64,000 nucleotides of DNA, taken from Pseudarthrobacter cellobiosi. Its GTDB lineage: Bacteria; Actinomycetota; Actinomycetes; Actinomycetales; Micrococcaceae. The stretch is from contig NZ_JAMXBJ010000041.1 of the NCBI RefSeq assembly GCF_023913755.1, positions 1 to 64,000 of the forward strand. Direction: 5' to 3'. A program made the position numbers and the translations under genes. Below the pieces are notes generated by a model that was given only the letters and a program-made list of their open reading frames with translations, ran no database searches and was not told where the DNA came from. Positions 54,011 to 63,310 of the stretch are shown one piece after another (within the stretch, counting starts at the first letter, position 1; the number at the start of each line of letters is the position of its first letter).

Positions 54011-54988
54011 ATGCTCCAGCCAAGTAGGCGACTATTAGCCCTCAGTTCCGCGTTCACGCTGCTTCTGGCGATGTCGACTGTGGCGTCGTGCGCGGCGCCG
54101 GTTGCCGGGCAGGCGCAGCCCAGCTCCACCGCCACTTCGGAGCCGGCATCGCCGTCAGGGTCACCGACGCCGACAGCGACGTCGCAGGCGCCAGAGCTGT
54201 GCGGGCCAGGGTCTGCGGTCAATTTCGACAAGACGGCTTTCCAGAGCTCTCCAACGATCGACAACAAGTGGTTTCCGCTGAAGCCAGGCACAAAGTACAC
54301 CACCACTGGCACGGTCCAGGCTGAAGATGGCACCACCGAGCGGAGGGTCACACACACCGTAACTGGCCTGACCAAGGTTATTGACGGCGTGAAAACCCTG
54401 GTGATGTGGGACCGCGACTACGAGGACGGGGCGCTGGTTGAATCGGAGCTTGCCTTCTTTGCCCAGGATAATGCCGGAGCGGTTTGGCTCTTCGGTGAGT
54501 ACCCCGAGGAGTTCGAGAATGACAAGTTTATCGGGGCCCCCAACACTTTCATCCACGGGATTTCGGGGAGCCAGGCCGGAATTGCAATGCAAGCGCGGCC
54601 ACGGACCGGCACGCCGGAGTATGTTCAGGCTCACGCGGCTTCAGTGGGTTTCCTCGATTGCGCGCGTGCCTACGAGGAAAACGTAGCGCTATGCGTCCCC
54701 ACCGGCTGCTACGGAGACGTGCTGGTGATTGATGAGCACAATCCGCTGGAACCGGATGTAGGCCACCAGCGTAAGTTCTATTCAGCCGGCACTGGGCTGG
54801 TAAAGGTGACAGCCGAGGGTGGTGTGAAGCAGGAAACCCTGGACCTCGTCAAAATCGAACAGCTCACCGGCGCCCAACTTGCCGACATCAATAAACGAGC
54901 ACTCGAGCTCGACCGGCACGGATATGAGGTCAGCAAGGACGTCTATGCCGACACGGCTCCTGCCGAAGTTGCCACGAAGACTCCGTGA
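54011..54988 (+). CDS. Secreted lipoprotein of unknown function
   Basis: A 325-residue lipoprotein: hydrophobic signal LLALSSAFTLLLAMSTVASC with Cys27, a 35-residue Ser/Thr/Pro linker, then a globular domain. IDNKWFPLKPGTKYTTTGTV, TKVIDGVKTLVMWDRDYEDG, AFFAQDNAGAVWLFGE and ALCVPTGCYGDVLVIDEHNP resemble a widespread but uncharacterised domain of secreted actinobacterial proteins. Two Cys pairs could form disulfides. Codon choice is less GC-biased at third positions than in neighbours, and the gene interrupts the usual dacB-metalloprotease order, both signs of acquisition. Confidence 0.8.
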   Translation: MLQPSRRLLALSSAFTLLLAMSTVASCAAPVAGQAQPSSTATSEPASPSGSPTPTATSQAPELCGPGSAVNFDKTAFQSSPTIDNKWFPLKPGTKYTTTGTVQAEDGTTERRVTHTVTGLTKVIDGVKTLVMWDRDYEDGALVESELAFFAQDNAGAVWLFGEYPEEFENDKFIGAPNTFIHGISGSQAGIAMQARPRTGTPEYVQAHAASVGFLDCARAYEENVALCVPTGCYGDVLVIDEHNPLEPDVGHQRKFYSAGTGLVKVTAEGGVKQETLDLVKIEQLTGAQLADINKRALELDRHGYEVSKDVYADTAPAEVATKTP

Positions 54989-55120
54989 CGCGAGTGAAGG
55001 ACAGCGCAACCGGCCGATTTCTGAAACGAACTACAGGGGCAGGTCACCGGATGCCCCGAGTCGTTCGCCGGTCAGCGAACTTAAGGACCATCCGCCGTCC
55101 GCTGTGATGTGATGGGGTCT

Positions 55121-56254
55121 ATGGAGTCCACTGCGCGTGATTCGTCAGCCCCGGCATCATCCAGCCCGGCCCAGGCCCTGATCAACTGGGACCTGGCCGC
55201 GTCCACGGCCGCCCGGCTGGCCTCCGCGGGGCCCACCCTTAACTCGGCGGAAATCGGCGAAGCCGTGGACAGCCTGCGCCGCTTGGCGGACGCCTCCGTC
55301 CCGCACGTCCACGAAATCACAGGCCTCGAAGCCGCACGCGACCTCCGCGACTCCGAGGTCCTGGTGGTTGACCGGGCCAGCTGGGCCAAGGCCAACACGC
55401 AGAGCTTCGCAGTGATGCTCAAACCCGCCATGGAAAAAATGCTCGAAAGCCGCCGCGGCAACGTCAGCCCGGCGGCGGCCAGCGTCAGCGGCGCCATCAC
55501 GGGCAGCCAGCTCGGCGCTGTCCTGGCGTTCCTGTCCAGCAAAGTCCTGGGCCAGTACGATCCATTCGCCGCGCTCGCCGAAGGTTCCAAAGCGCCCGCA
55601 GCCGGCCGGCTGCTGCTTGTGGCGCCCAACATCGTGGCGGTGGAACGCGAGCTCAACGTCGCGCCGGAGGATTTCAGGCTCTGGGTCTGCCTGCACGAAC
55701 AGACGCACCGCGTGCAGTTCGCGGCCGCGCCGTGGCTCCGCCACCACATGCTTTCCGAGATCGACAACCTCAGCGGGCACCTGCTGGGCAACGTTGATTC
55801 GCTGATGGAGCGCGCGTCCGCCGCCGCGCGTTCCCTCAAGGACCGGACCGCCACCGGCAATACGCCTGGCCGCGGCGCCATCCTGGACCTGCTGCAGAAC
55901 CCCGAGGAAAAGGCGTCCCTGTCCCACCTCACGGCAGTGATGAGCCTGTTGGAGGGCCACGCCAACGTTGTGATGGACGCCGTCGACGCCAGCATCGTCC
56001 CCTCCGTCAGGACCATCCGGCAGCGCTTCACCGACCGTGGCAAGGACCGCGGCGTGATGGAGAAATTCATCCGCAGCCTCCTGGGCCTGGACGCCAAGAT
56101 GCGGCAGTATTCCGACGGCGCCAAGTTTGTCCGCGCTGTAGTGGACGTGGCCGGGATGGAGGGCTTTAACCGGGTGTGGGAATCCGCGGACAACCTCCCC
56201 ACCGAGCCCGAAATCCACGACGCCAAGCTGTGGGTTGACCGGATGGGCTTGTAG
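55121..56254 (+). CDS. DUF2342 zinc-dependent metalloprotease
   Basis: A 377-residue protein of the actinobacterial coenzyme-F420-type/DUF2342 metalloprotease family. LHEQTHRVQFAAAPWLRHHM places the zinc-binding HEQTH at residues 192-196, and LTAVMSLLEGHANVVMDAVD supplies a third ligand region. The N-terminal half is helical and Ala-rich. No signal peptide, so cytoplasmic. Physiological substrate unknown. It ends directly before tilS, whose GTG follows its TAG with no gap, so the two are translationally linked. Confidence 0.9.
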   Translation: MESTARDSSAPASSSPAQALINWDLAASTAARLASAGPTLNSAEIGEAVDSLRRLADASVPHVHEITGLEAARDLRDSEVLVVDRASWAKANTQSFAVMLKPAMEKMLESRRGNVSPAAASVSGAITGSQLGAVLAFLSSKVLGQYDPFAALAEGSKAPAAGRLLLVAPNIVAVERELNVAPEDFRLWVCLHEQTHRVQFAAAPWLRHHMLSEIDNLSGHLLGNVDSLMERASAAARSLKDRTATGNTPGRGAILDLLQNPEEKASLSHLTAVMSLLEGHANVVMDAVDASIVPSVRTIRQRFTDRGKDRGVMEKFIRSLLGLDAKMRQYSDGAKFVRAVVDVAGMEGFNRVWESADNLPTEPEIHDAKLWVDRMGL

Positions 56255-57421
56255 GTGCCGCACGCCCCAAAAGTGCCGGAAGCTCGCACGGCTTCAAGCG
56301 GACGACGACGGCCTGGCCGGCTCGCGCCCGTCGTCGGCAAGGCACGCAAAGTGGTCCAGAACGCCCTGGCGGACGCCGGCTATCCGGCGAAGGTGCTGGT
56401 GGCCTGCAGCGGTGGCCCGGATTCGCTGGCCCTCGCGGCGGTGGCAGCCTATTTTGCCCGCCGCGGCCACGTTGACGGGCACCCCCTGACGGTCGGCGCC
56501 GTGGTGGTTGACCACCAGCTGCAGGAGGGCTCGGCCCAGGTGGCTGCCGCCACAGTCCAGGCACTGAGGGAACTGGGCCTTTCCCCGGTGGACCTACGGA
56601 CCGTTACCGTCGCCAGTACCGGGATGGGCCCGGAGGCCGCCGCCCGGGATGCCCGCCACGCAGCGTTGGAGGCTGCAGCCCAGGAGCACGGAGCCGCGGC
56701 GATCCTGCTCGGCCACACCCTGGACGACCAGGCCGAACAGGTCCTGCTGGGCCTCGCCCGCGGCTCCGGCACGCGCTCGCTGGCCGGCATGCGGCCTTCC
56801 CGCGGCCTGTTGCTCCGGCCGTTTCTGGGCCTTCGCCGCGCGGATACCCTGGAGATCTGCGACGTTGAGGACCTCGAGCCCTGGCATGACCCCAGCAATT
56901 CCGACCCGTCGTTTGCCCGCTCCCGGACCCGGGTGGAAGTGCTGCCGCTGCTGGAGGAAAAACTCGGGCCCGGGGTGGCTGAATCGCTCGCCCGGACGGC
57001 CTCCATCCTGCAGCAGGACGCCGACTATCTGGAGGACGTGGCAGATCGCACATTTGCCGCCTTGGCCGAGCGGTCCGGACCGGAGATCAGCCTCCCAGAG
57101 GAGGCCTTGGGGGAACTTTCCCCGGCCATCAGGTTCCGCGTCATCGCCAAGGCAGCGGCCGACGTCGGGGGCCAACAGCCCAGCTACCAGCGCCTTCTGG
57201 CAGCGGAAGCGCTCCTGCGGCGGCAGGGTTCCGCCGGCCCCGTTGAGCTGCCTGGCGGGGTGAGCGTGTACCGGCTATCCCTCGCCGAGCTGGCCCAGCG
57301 GGACGCAGCGGAAACGCGGCCCGGGACCCCGGACGGGCCCGACGGCGGCGCCCCCGTTCCCCGCGAAGCGGCCCGCTGTGGGAAGCTAGTATTCCGGCCT
57401 CAAAAACCGCCCCAAGAATAG
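56255..57421 (+). CDS. tilS: tRNA(Ile)-lysidine synthase
   Basis: Modifies C34 of the CAU-anticodon tRNA-Ile to lysidine so that it reads AUA. The PP-loop ATPase motif ACSGGPDSLALA lies near residue 50, with VDHQLQEGS and GHTLDDQAEQVLLGLARGSG following. LRPFLGLRRADTLEIC and DPSNSDPSFARSRTRVEVLPLLE complete the core. At 388 residues it is the usual actinobacterial length. The GTG immediately follows the metalloprotease stop and hpt follows after 30 bases. Confidence 0.93.
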   Translation: MPHAPKVPEARTASSGRRRPGRLAPVVGKARKVVQNALADAGYPAKVLVACSGGPDSLALAAVAAYFARRGHVDGHPLTVGAVVVDHQLQEGSAQVAAATVQALRELGLSPVDLRTVTVASTGMGPEAAARDARHAALEAAAQEHGAAAILLGHTLDDQAEQVLLGLARGSGTRSLAGMRPSRGLLLRPFLGLRRADTLEICDVEDLEPWHDPSNSDPSFARSRTRVEVLPLLEEKLGPGVAESLARTASILQQDADYLEDVADRTFAALAERSGPEISLPEEALGELSPAIRFRVIAKAAADVGGQQPSYQRLLAAEALLRRQGSAGPVELPGGVSVYRLSLAELAQRDAAETRPGTPDGPDGGAPVPREAARCGKLVFRPQKPPQE

Positions 57422-57451
57422 TCGCACCCCGCATCTACACAGGAGCCATTG

Positions 57452-58003
57452 GTGGATTCAAACGACGTCCAGGCAGACCTCAAGCACGTTCTCTACACCA
57501 AGGAACAGATCCAACAGCGGATCGCTGAGCTCGCTGCGCAGATCGACAAGGACTACGAAGGCCGCGAAATCCTTCTGGTCGGTGTACTCAAGGGCGCTGT
57601 GATGGTCATGGCCGACCTCGCCCGCGCGCTCCACAGCCACGTTTCGATGGACTGGATGGCAGTGTCCTCCTACGGCTCCGGCACCCAGTCCTCGGGTGTT
57701 GTCCGGATCCTCAAGGACCTGGACACGGACCTGATGGGCAAGGACGTCCTGATCGTCGAAGACATCATCGACTCCGGCCTGACCCTGTCCTGGCTCAAGA
57801 CCAACCTGGAATCCCGCGGCACCGCTTCCGTGGAGATCTGCACCGCCTTCCGCAAGCCCACGGCCGCCAAGGTGGAGATCGACGTCAAGTACGTCGGCTA
57901 CGACATCCCCAACGAGTTCGTGGTGGGCTACGGCCTGGACTACGCAGAGAAGTACCGCAACCTGGACTTCGTGGGCACGCTCGCCCCGCACGTTTACGAG
58001 TAG
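57452..58003 (+). CDS. hpt: Hypoxanthine phosphoribosyltransferase
   Basis: Salvages hypoxanthine and guanine to IMP and GMP with PRPP. In 183 residues it has [17 protein letters not shown], the flexible loop SSYGSG, and the PRPP motif [17 protein letters not shown]; the C-terminal [14 protein letters not shown] is characteristic. GTG is chosen because AGGAG stands six bases ahead; a TTG one codon earlier is also possible. tilS-hpt-ftsH is the usual order, but a LacI gene is interposed here. Confidence 0.95.
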   Translation: MDSNDVQADLKHVLYTKEQIQQRIAELAAQIDKDYEGREILLVGVLKGAVMVMADLARALHSHVSMDWMAVSSYGSGTQSSGVVRILKDLDTDLMGKDVLIVEDIIDSGLTLSWLKTNLESRGTASVEICTAFRKPTAAKVEIDVKYVGYDIPNEFVVGYGLDYAEKYRNLDFVGTLAPHVYE

Positions 58004-58013
58004 CCACACCCGC

Positions 58014-58070
58014 CGAGATGGCAGTTCACGGCAGTCGCACCAACGGACACTGCCGTGAAATGCCATCTCG
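58014..58070. repeat. Long palindrome after hpt
   Basis: A 22-base arm (58014-58035, beginning CGAGATGGCA) pairs with 58049-58070 (ending TGCCATCTCG) with one mismatch and a 13-base loop. It begins 11 bases after the hpt stop and ends 28 bases before the LacI-type gene, and probably ends transcription from hpt. Confidence 0.8.
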
Positions 58071-58098
58071 CTGCATTTAAGCGAACGGGGGAGAGTGG

Positions 58099-59181
58099 AT
58101 GAGCAACAAAAACATTGGCATCAAGGACGTCGCAGCCGCCGCCGGAGTGTCCGTTACCACCGTCTCGCACGTCCTGAATGATGTCTCGTACGCGCGGATC
58201 AGCAGCGAAACCCGGGCGAAGGTGAAGTCTGCAGCGGCGCAGCTCAGCTACGGCCCCAACCGCTTGGCCCAGGCGCTCCGTACCCGGCGCACGGGGTTGC
58301 TTGGACTGGTCAGTGAGGACATCGCCACCACGCCCCATGCAGGCCGGATCATTCTTGGCGCAGACGACGCGGCACGTGCCCGCGGCTACAACCTCATGAT
58401 CGTCAACACTTCCATTTCGGCCAGCCCTGGGTCCCGGAACGCAGACGTTGAGGGGCTTCTGGAGCGCCAGGTGGACGGCATCCTGTACGCCACTATGTAC
58501 CACCGTATTCTGGATGTTCCAGGGAACCTCGGCACAGTCCCTGCTGTCCTGGTGGGCGCGGTCAGCAGTGGGTCAACCATCGCCGCCGTTGTCCCCGATG
58601 AAGAAGGCGGGGCCAAAACGGCGGTCACAGCCCTGCTGGCCGCCGGGCACACACGCATCGGCTTCCTGAACAGCACGGATGACGTGCCTTCGAGCCACGG
58701 TCGCCTCCGCGGATTCACGGACACTTTATCGGCGGCAGGGCTCGACGGCGCTGCCGCCCCCGTTCAAACCGGACCATCCGAGGTGCAGGGCGGCTACGAG
58801 GCAGCACTCAGGATGCTGCAGCTCAGCAAACCTCCCACCGGCATCTTTTGCTATAACGACCGAATGGCCATGGGCGCCTACCGGGCCGCGGCCGAGCTGG
58901 GGCTTTCCGTCCCCGCTGACCTGTCCATTGTGGGCTTCGATGACCAGGAGCTCATCGCCGGCAACCTCCATCCGGGCCTCACCACGGTGGCCCTGCCGCA
59001 CTACGAAATGGGTGCCTGGGCCACAGGCGCACTGATTGACGCCATCGAAGGCAAAGTCGATCTGGCCGGACTTGAGCTGCATCCCACGGTTCTGGACTGC
59101 CCCCTGCTGACCCGGGGATCTGTGGGACCGCCGCGGATCCCGCTACGCCCAGAGGGAACTTTTGCGCAGCACCGTGCGTGA
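58099..59181 (+). CDS. LacI-family transcriptional regulator
   Basis: A 360-residue DNA-binding regulator. The helix-turn-helix IKDVAAAAGVSVTTVSHVLN is at residues 8-27, followed by the hinge helix PNRLAQALRTRRTG. The periplasmic-binding-protein-like domain has LLERQVDGILYA, GHTRIGFLN and TGIFCYNDRMAMGAYRAAAELGLSVPADLSIVGFDD. The inducer is probably a sugar but no transport or catabolic gene adjoins it, so it may control distant genes. GGGGGAGAG precedes the ATG. It is inserted between hpt and ftsH and has a palindrome just upstream. Confidence 0.9.
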   Translation: MSNKNIGIKDVAAAAGVSVTTVSHVLNDVSYARISSETRAKVKSAAAQLSYGPNRLAQALRTRRTGLLGLVSEDIATTPHAGRIILGADDAARARGYNLMIVNTSISASPGSRNADVEGLLERQVDGILYATMYHRILDVPGNLGTVPAVLVGAVSSGSTIAAVVPDEEGGAKTAVTALLAAGHTRIGFLNSTDDVPSSHGRLRGFTDTLSAAGLDGAAAPVQTGPSEVQGGYEAALRMLQLSKPPTGIFCYNDRMAMGAYRAAAELGLSVPADLSIVGFDDQELIAGNLHPGLTTVALPHYEMGAWATGALIDAIEGKVDLAGLELHPTVLDCPLLTRGSVGPPRIPLRPEGTFAQHRA

Positions 59182-59231
59182 ATTACTCCGAACGGTGTAT
59201 AGCTAGTAGCTGATGCAGCACCACACGCGCG

Positions 59232-59237
59232 TAGACT
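59232..59237 (+). promoter_or_regulatory. -10 box upstream of ftsH
   Basis: TAGACT lies 49 bases before the ftsH start in the short LacI-ftsH gap; a GGAGGGACGGGG ribosome region follows about 20 bases before the ATG. Confidence 0.4.
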
Positions 59238-59286
59238 CACTCGCCGTGCAGCACTACCAGGAGGGACGGGGCCAGCCCCCGAACAG

Positions 59287-61353
59287 ATGAAAGCTAAGAG
59301 TTTCTTCAAGGGCCCGGGCATCTGGATCGTTGTTGTGATCGCCATGCTTCTCGTGGCTTTTGCAACACTGGCTCCCGGTGGTGCGGCACGGATCGATACG
59401 GACAAGGGCCTTGAACTCCTTGCGGACAGTGGCAAGGTTGAGCAGGCAAAGATCTTCGACGGCGAAAACCGCGTTGACCTAACCCTTAAGGACAACCTGG
59501 ATGTCAACGGCCAGGACAAGGGCAAGAGCGTCCAGTTCTTCTTTGTCGATGCCCGCGCCGCCGACGTCGTCAAGGCCGTCACTGCCGCCAAGCCCGCCAA
59601 CGGCTACACGGACCAGCCGATCGAAAGCAACTGGTTCTCCGGCCTGCTTTCGCTGCTTATCCCTGTCATCCTGCTTGGTGCGCTGTTCTGGTTCCTGATG
59701 ACCCGGATGCAGGGCGGCGGCTCGAAGATCATGCAGTTTGGCAAGTCCAAGGCCAAGATGGTCAACAAGGACATGCCGCAGGTGACCTTCGTTGACGTCG
59801 CCGGTGCGGATGAGGCCGTGGAGGAGCTCCAGGAAATCAAGGAGTTCCTGCAGGAACCGGCCAAGTTCCAGGCTGTGGGCGCCAAGATCCCCAAGGGCGT
59901 GCTGCTGTATGGTGCTCCGGGAACCGGCAAGACCCTCCTGGCCCGTGCCGTCGCCGGTGAGGCTGGCGTGCCGTTCTTCTCCATCTCCGGCTCGGACTTC
60001 GTGGAAATGTTTGTCGGCGTGGGCGCGTCTCGTGTCCGCGATCTTTTTGAGCAGGCCAAGGCCAACTCTCCGGCCATTATCTTTGTCGACGAGATCGACG
60101 CCGTCGGCCGGCACCGCGGTGCCGGCATCGGCGGCGGCAATGACGAACGCGAGCAGACCCTCAACCAGTTGCTGGTTGAAATGGACGGCTTCGACGTTAA
60201 AACCAACGTCATCCTTATCGCTGCCACCAACCGCCCCGACGTCCTGGACCCGGCACTGCTGCGTCCGGGCCGTTTTGACCGCCAGATCTCGGTGGACGCC
60301 CCGGACCTGATCGGCCGCGACCAGATCCTGCAGGTGCACGCCAAGGGCAAGCCGATGGCCCCGGGCGTTGACCTCAAGGCCGTGGCGAAGAAGACCCCGG
60401 GCTACACCGGTGCGGATCTCGCGAATGTCCTGAACGAGGCAGCCCTGCTGACCGCGCGCTCCAACGCCAACCTCATCGATGACCGCGCCCTGGACGAGGC
60501 GATCGACCGCGTTATGGCCGGCCCGCAGAAGCGCAGCCGCGTGATGAAGGAACATGAGCGCAAGATCACCGCGTACCACGAGGGCGGACACGCCCTGGTG
60601 GCAGCCGCGCTGCGGAACTCGGCGCCGGTCACCAAGATCACCATCCTGCCCCGCGGCCGGGCCCTGGGCTACACCATGGTGGTCCCGGAGAATGACAAGT
60701 ACTCCATCACCCGCAACGAACTGCTGGACCAGATGGCGTACGCGATGGGCGGCCGCGTGGCGGAGGAGATCGTCTTCCACGATCCCTCCACGGGAGCCTC
60801 CAATGACATCGAAAAGGCCACCTCCACAGCCCGCAAGATGGTCACCGAGTTCGGTATGAGCGAGCGTGTCGGCGCAGTCCGCCTGGGCCAGGGCGGCGGC
60901 GAACCCTTCCTGGGCCGCGACGCCGGGCACGAGCGCAACTACTCGGACCAGATCGCCTACGTGGTGGATGAGGAAGTGCGCCGCCTGATCGACCAGGCGC
61001 ATGATGAGGCCTACGCCATCCTCACCGAAAACCGGGATGTCCTGGACCAGTTGGCCCTGGAACTCCTGGAACGGGAGACTCTCAACCAGGCCGAGATCGC
61101 GCACATCTTCACGGACATCCGCAAGCGTGACTTCCGCGAGGTGTGGCTGTCCAAGGAGACCCGTCCGGTCCAGAAGGCCGGCCCTGTGGAATCCCGCCTG
61201 GAGAAGTCTGAGCGCGAAGCCCAGGAGGAAGCCAAGCACGCCCGCCTCGAGGAACCGCTGGACGCGCAGCCGCTGCATCCGCAGGGTGTCCCGGATGACG
61301 CCGCGTTCCAGGGTGGCATCCCCGACTCGGGGCCTGACGCCTCGCACGGCTAA
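59287..61353 (+). CDS. ftsH: ATP-dependent zinc metalloprotease FtsH
   Basis: Membrane AAA+ protease that degrades misfolded membrane and regulatory proteins. Two N-terminal helices ([19 protein letters not shown] and [19 protein letters not shown]) enclose a periplasmic domain. The AAA module has Walker A GAPGTGKT at residues 209-216, Walker [12 protein letters not shown] and the second region of homology [20 protein letters not shown]. The zinc site is HEGGH at 431-435. The 688-residue chain ends in a charged, Pro-rich tail. A promoter-like box lies upstream, and folE follows ten bases after the stop. Confidence 0.97.
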   Translation: MKAKSFFKGPGIWIVVVIAMLLVAFATLAPGGAARIDTDKGLELLADSGKVEQAKIFDGENRVDLTLKDNLDVNGQDKGKSVQFFFVDARAADVVKAVTAAKPANGYTDQPIESNWFSGLLSLLIPVILLGALFWFLMTRMQGGGSKIMQFGKSKAKMVNKDMPQVTFVDVAGADEAVEELQEIKEFLQEPAKFQAVGAKIPKGVLLYGAPGTGKTLLARAVAGEAGVPFFSISGSDFVEMFVGVGASRVRDLFEQAKANSPAIIFVDEIDAVGRHRGAGIGGGNDEREQTLNQLLVEMDGFDVKTNVILIAATNRPDVLDPALLRPGRFDRQISVDAPDLIGRDQILQVHAKGKPMAPGVDLKAVAKKTPGYTGADLANVLNEAALLTARSNANLIDDRALDEAIDRVMAGPQKRSRVMKEHERKITAYHEGGHALVAAALRNSAPVTKITILPRGRALGYTMVVPENDKYSITRNELLDQMAYAMGGRVAEEIVFHDPSTGASNDIEKATSTARKMVTEFGMSERVGAVRLGQGGGEPFLGRDAGHERNYSDQIAYVVDEEVRRLIDQAHDEAYAILTENRDVLDQLALELLERETLNQAEIAHIFTDIRKRDFREVWLSKETRPVQKAGPVESRLEKSEREAQEEAKHARLEEPLDAQPLHPQGVPDDAAFQGGIPDSGPDASHG

Positions 61354-61356
61354 GCT
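61351..61356 (+). promoter_or_regulatory. -10 box for leaderless folE, overlapping the ftsH stop
   Basis: TAAGCT includes the TAA stop of ftsH and is followed by seven bases and the GTG of folE at 61364; no Shine-Dalgarno is seen. Confidence 0.4.
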
Positions 61357-61363
61357 TTCTTCT

Positions 61364-62008
61364 GTGACTCACTTCGACGACGACGACGCTCCCGCCTCCG
61401 CCGGACACCCGGCGGAGGACGGATCCCACCACAAAAAGCACGAGAAGGTGGACCGGCCGCGGATCGAGGCGGCAGTCCGTGAAATCCTCCTGGCCATCGG
61501 CGAGGACCCGGACCGCGGTGGCCTCGTAGACACCCCCAGGCGGGTGGCCAAGGCCTACGCCGAGGTGTTCGCGGGACTGCACCACGATCCCGCGGACGTC
61601 CTTTCCACCACCTTCGACCTGGACCACGAAGAACTGGTCCTGGTCAAGGACATCCCGTTCTACTCAACGTGCGAGCACCACCTTGTGCCGTTCCACGGGG
61701 TTGCCCATGTCGGCTACATTCCCTCCCACGACGGGAAAGTGACCGGGCTCAGCAAGCTGGCACGCCTCGTGGATATCTACGCCCGGCGCCCCCAGGTGCA
61801 GGAGCGGCTCACCACCCAGATCGTCGAAGCAATGGTCAGCCACCTCAAACCGCGTGGCGCGATCGTCGTTGTTGAATGCGAACACATGTGCATGTCTATG
61901 CGCGGTGTCCGCAAGCCCGGAGCAAAGACCGTCACCAGCGCGGTCCGCGGGCAGCTTCATGACCCGGCCACCCGTGCCGAAGCCATGAGCCTCATCCTCG
62001 GAAGGTAA
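61364..62008 (+). CDS. folE: GTP cyclohydrolase I
   Basis: First step of tetrahydrofolate synthesis, GTP to 7,8-dihydroneopterin triphosphate. After an acidic N-terminal 25 residues the 214-residue protein has [31 protein letters not shown], zinc-binding [34 protein letters not shown] and [15 protein letters not shown] with the third zinc Cys. The start is GTG; the larger in-frame reading shadows ftsH. It is followed by folP, folB and folK on the same strand. Confidence 0.95.
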   Translation: MTHFDDDDAPASAGHPAEDGSHHKKHEKVDRPRIEAAVREILLAIGEDPDRGGLVDTPRRVAKAYAEVFAGLHHDPADVLSTTFDLDHEELVLVKDIPFYSTCEHHLVPFHGVAHVGYIPSHDGKVTGLSKLARLVDIYARRPQVQERLTTQIVEAMVSHLKPRGAIVVVECEHMCMSMRGVRKPGAKTVTSAVRGQLHDPATRAEAMSLILGR

Positions 62009-62018
62009 GTAACAGACC

Positions 62019-62939
62019 ATGGACTCACTCGCTGCAGCCCCGGGAACCGGGCCCGCAACATCTCCGTTGCCCATCCTGCGCAAACCGCGCCCGGCCGCGA
62101 AATTCGCGGACCTGCCCACCGGCCGCACCCTGGTCATGGGCATTCTGAACGTCACCCCGGACTCCTTCAGCGACGGCGGAAAGCACCCGACGGCGGACAC
62201 CGCCATCGCGGCGGGCCTGCGGATGTTCTACGCCGGAGCGGACATCATCGATGTCGGCGGCGAATCGACGCGCCCCGGCGCGGAGGACGTCAGCCCGGAG
62301 GAAGAACAGCGCCGGGTGATCCCCGTCATCGAAGCCCTGGTCAAGGCGGGCGCCCTGGTCAGCATCGACACTACGCACGCCGCCACGGCCGCTGCTGCCC
62401 TGAAGGCCGGCGCCGCCATCATCAACGACGTTTCCGGGCTGACCATCGAACCGGAGATGGCCGAGCTCGTAGCCGCGTCCAAAGTGCCGTATGTCCTCAC
62501 GCACCGCCGCGGCGACGCCCGCACCATGGACTCCCTCGCCCAATACCAGGACGTCGCCGGCGAAGTGGTGGCTGAACTGGCCGGCGTCCGTGACAAGCTC
62601 TACGCAGCCGGTGTGAGCAAAGAGCAGATCATCGTGGACCCGGGCCTGGGCTTCGCCAAGAACGACGCCCAGAACTGGGAGCTCCTGCAGCACCTGGACC
62701 AGCTGGACAGCCTGGGGCACAAGGTCCTGGTGGCCGCCTCCCGCAAGCGCTTCCTGGGCACACTCCTCACGGTCGCCGGCAAGTCCGCCGTCCCGGAGGA
62801 ACGCGACGACGCCACGGCCGCCATCACCGCGATCAGCGCGTCCCGGGGGGCCTGGGCCGTCCGTGTACACAACGTCGGTCCCAGCCTTGACGCCGTCAAG
62901 GTGGCCGCGCGGATGGCCGCCGCCCCTACCACCACCTAG
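62019..62939 (+). CDS. folP: Dihydropteroate synthase
   Basis: Condenses dihydropterin pyrophosphate with p-aminobenzoate; the target of sulfonamides. In 306 residues, VMGILNVTPDSFSDGG, DIIDVGGESTRPGA, VSIDTTHAATAAAAL, INDVSG, a DPGLGFAKNDAQNWELL segment and VAASRKRFLG give the complete TIM-barrel active site. The N-terminal 35 residues before the barrel are Pro/Ala-rich. It begins ten bases after folE and is followed by folB. Confidence 0.95.
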   Translation: MDSLAAAPGTGPATSPLPILRKPRPAAKFADLPTGRTLVMGILNVTPDSFSDGGKHPTADTAIAAGLRMFYAGADIIDVGGESTRPGAEDVSPEEEQRRVIPVIEALVKAGALVSIDTTHAATAAAALKAGAAIINDVSGLTIEPEMAELVAASKVPYVLTHRRGDARTMDSLAQYQDVAGEVVAELAGVRDKLYAAGVSKEQIIVDPGLGFAKNDAQNWELLQHLDQLDSLGHKVLVAASRKRFLGTLLTVAGKSAVPEERDDATAAITAISASRGAWAVRVHNVGPSLDAVKVAARMAAAPTTT

Positions 62940-62950
62940 GCCGGGCACTC

Positions 62951-63310
62951 ATGGACAGGATCACGCTGAGCGGTGTCACCGCCGTCGGCCATCACGGAGT
63001 CTTCGATTTCGAGCGCCGTGAGGGCCAGCCGTTTGTGGTGGACGCCGTGCTGCATCTGGACTTCGCCAAAGCGGCAGAATCCGATGACGTCCGGGACACC
63101 GCCCACTACGGCGAGGTGGCTGAGCGGATCAAGGGCTGGATCACGGGGGAGCCGCTGAACCTGATCGAGGCCCTGGCCGTCCGGATCGCGGATGGCCTGC
63201 TCGCCGAATTCACCATCCAGGCCGTGGACATCACCGTGCACAAGCCCAAGGCACCCATCGAAGTGCCCTTCGGCGATGTGGCCGTCAGCGTGCACCGGGA
63301 GAGGCCATGA
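62951..63310 (+). CDS. folB: Dihydroneopterin aldolase
   Basis: Cleaves 7,8-dihydroneopterin to 6-hydroxymethyl-dihydropterin and glycolaldehyde. The 119-residue protein has GVTAVGHHGVFDFERREGQPFVVDAVL with the catalytic region, DTAHYGEVAERI and the final KAPIEVPFGDVAVSVHR, all typical. It overlaps folK by four bases (ATGA), so the two are coupled. Confidence 0.95.
   Translation: MDRITLSGVTAVGHHGVFDFERREGQPFVVDAVLHLDFAKAAESDDVRDTAHYGEVAERIKGWITGEPLNLIEALAVRIADGLLAEFTIQAVDITVHKPKAPIEVPFGDVAVSVHRERP

Noticed and set aside
60577..60591. HEGGH instead of HEAGH in FtsH as a damaged protease site
   Set aside because: The zinc-binding His and catalytic Glu are unchanged (HExxH).
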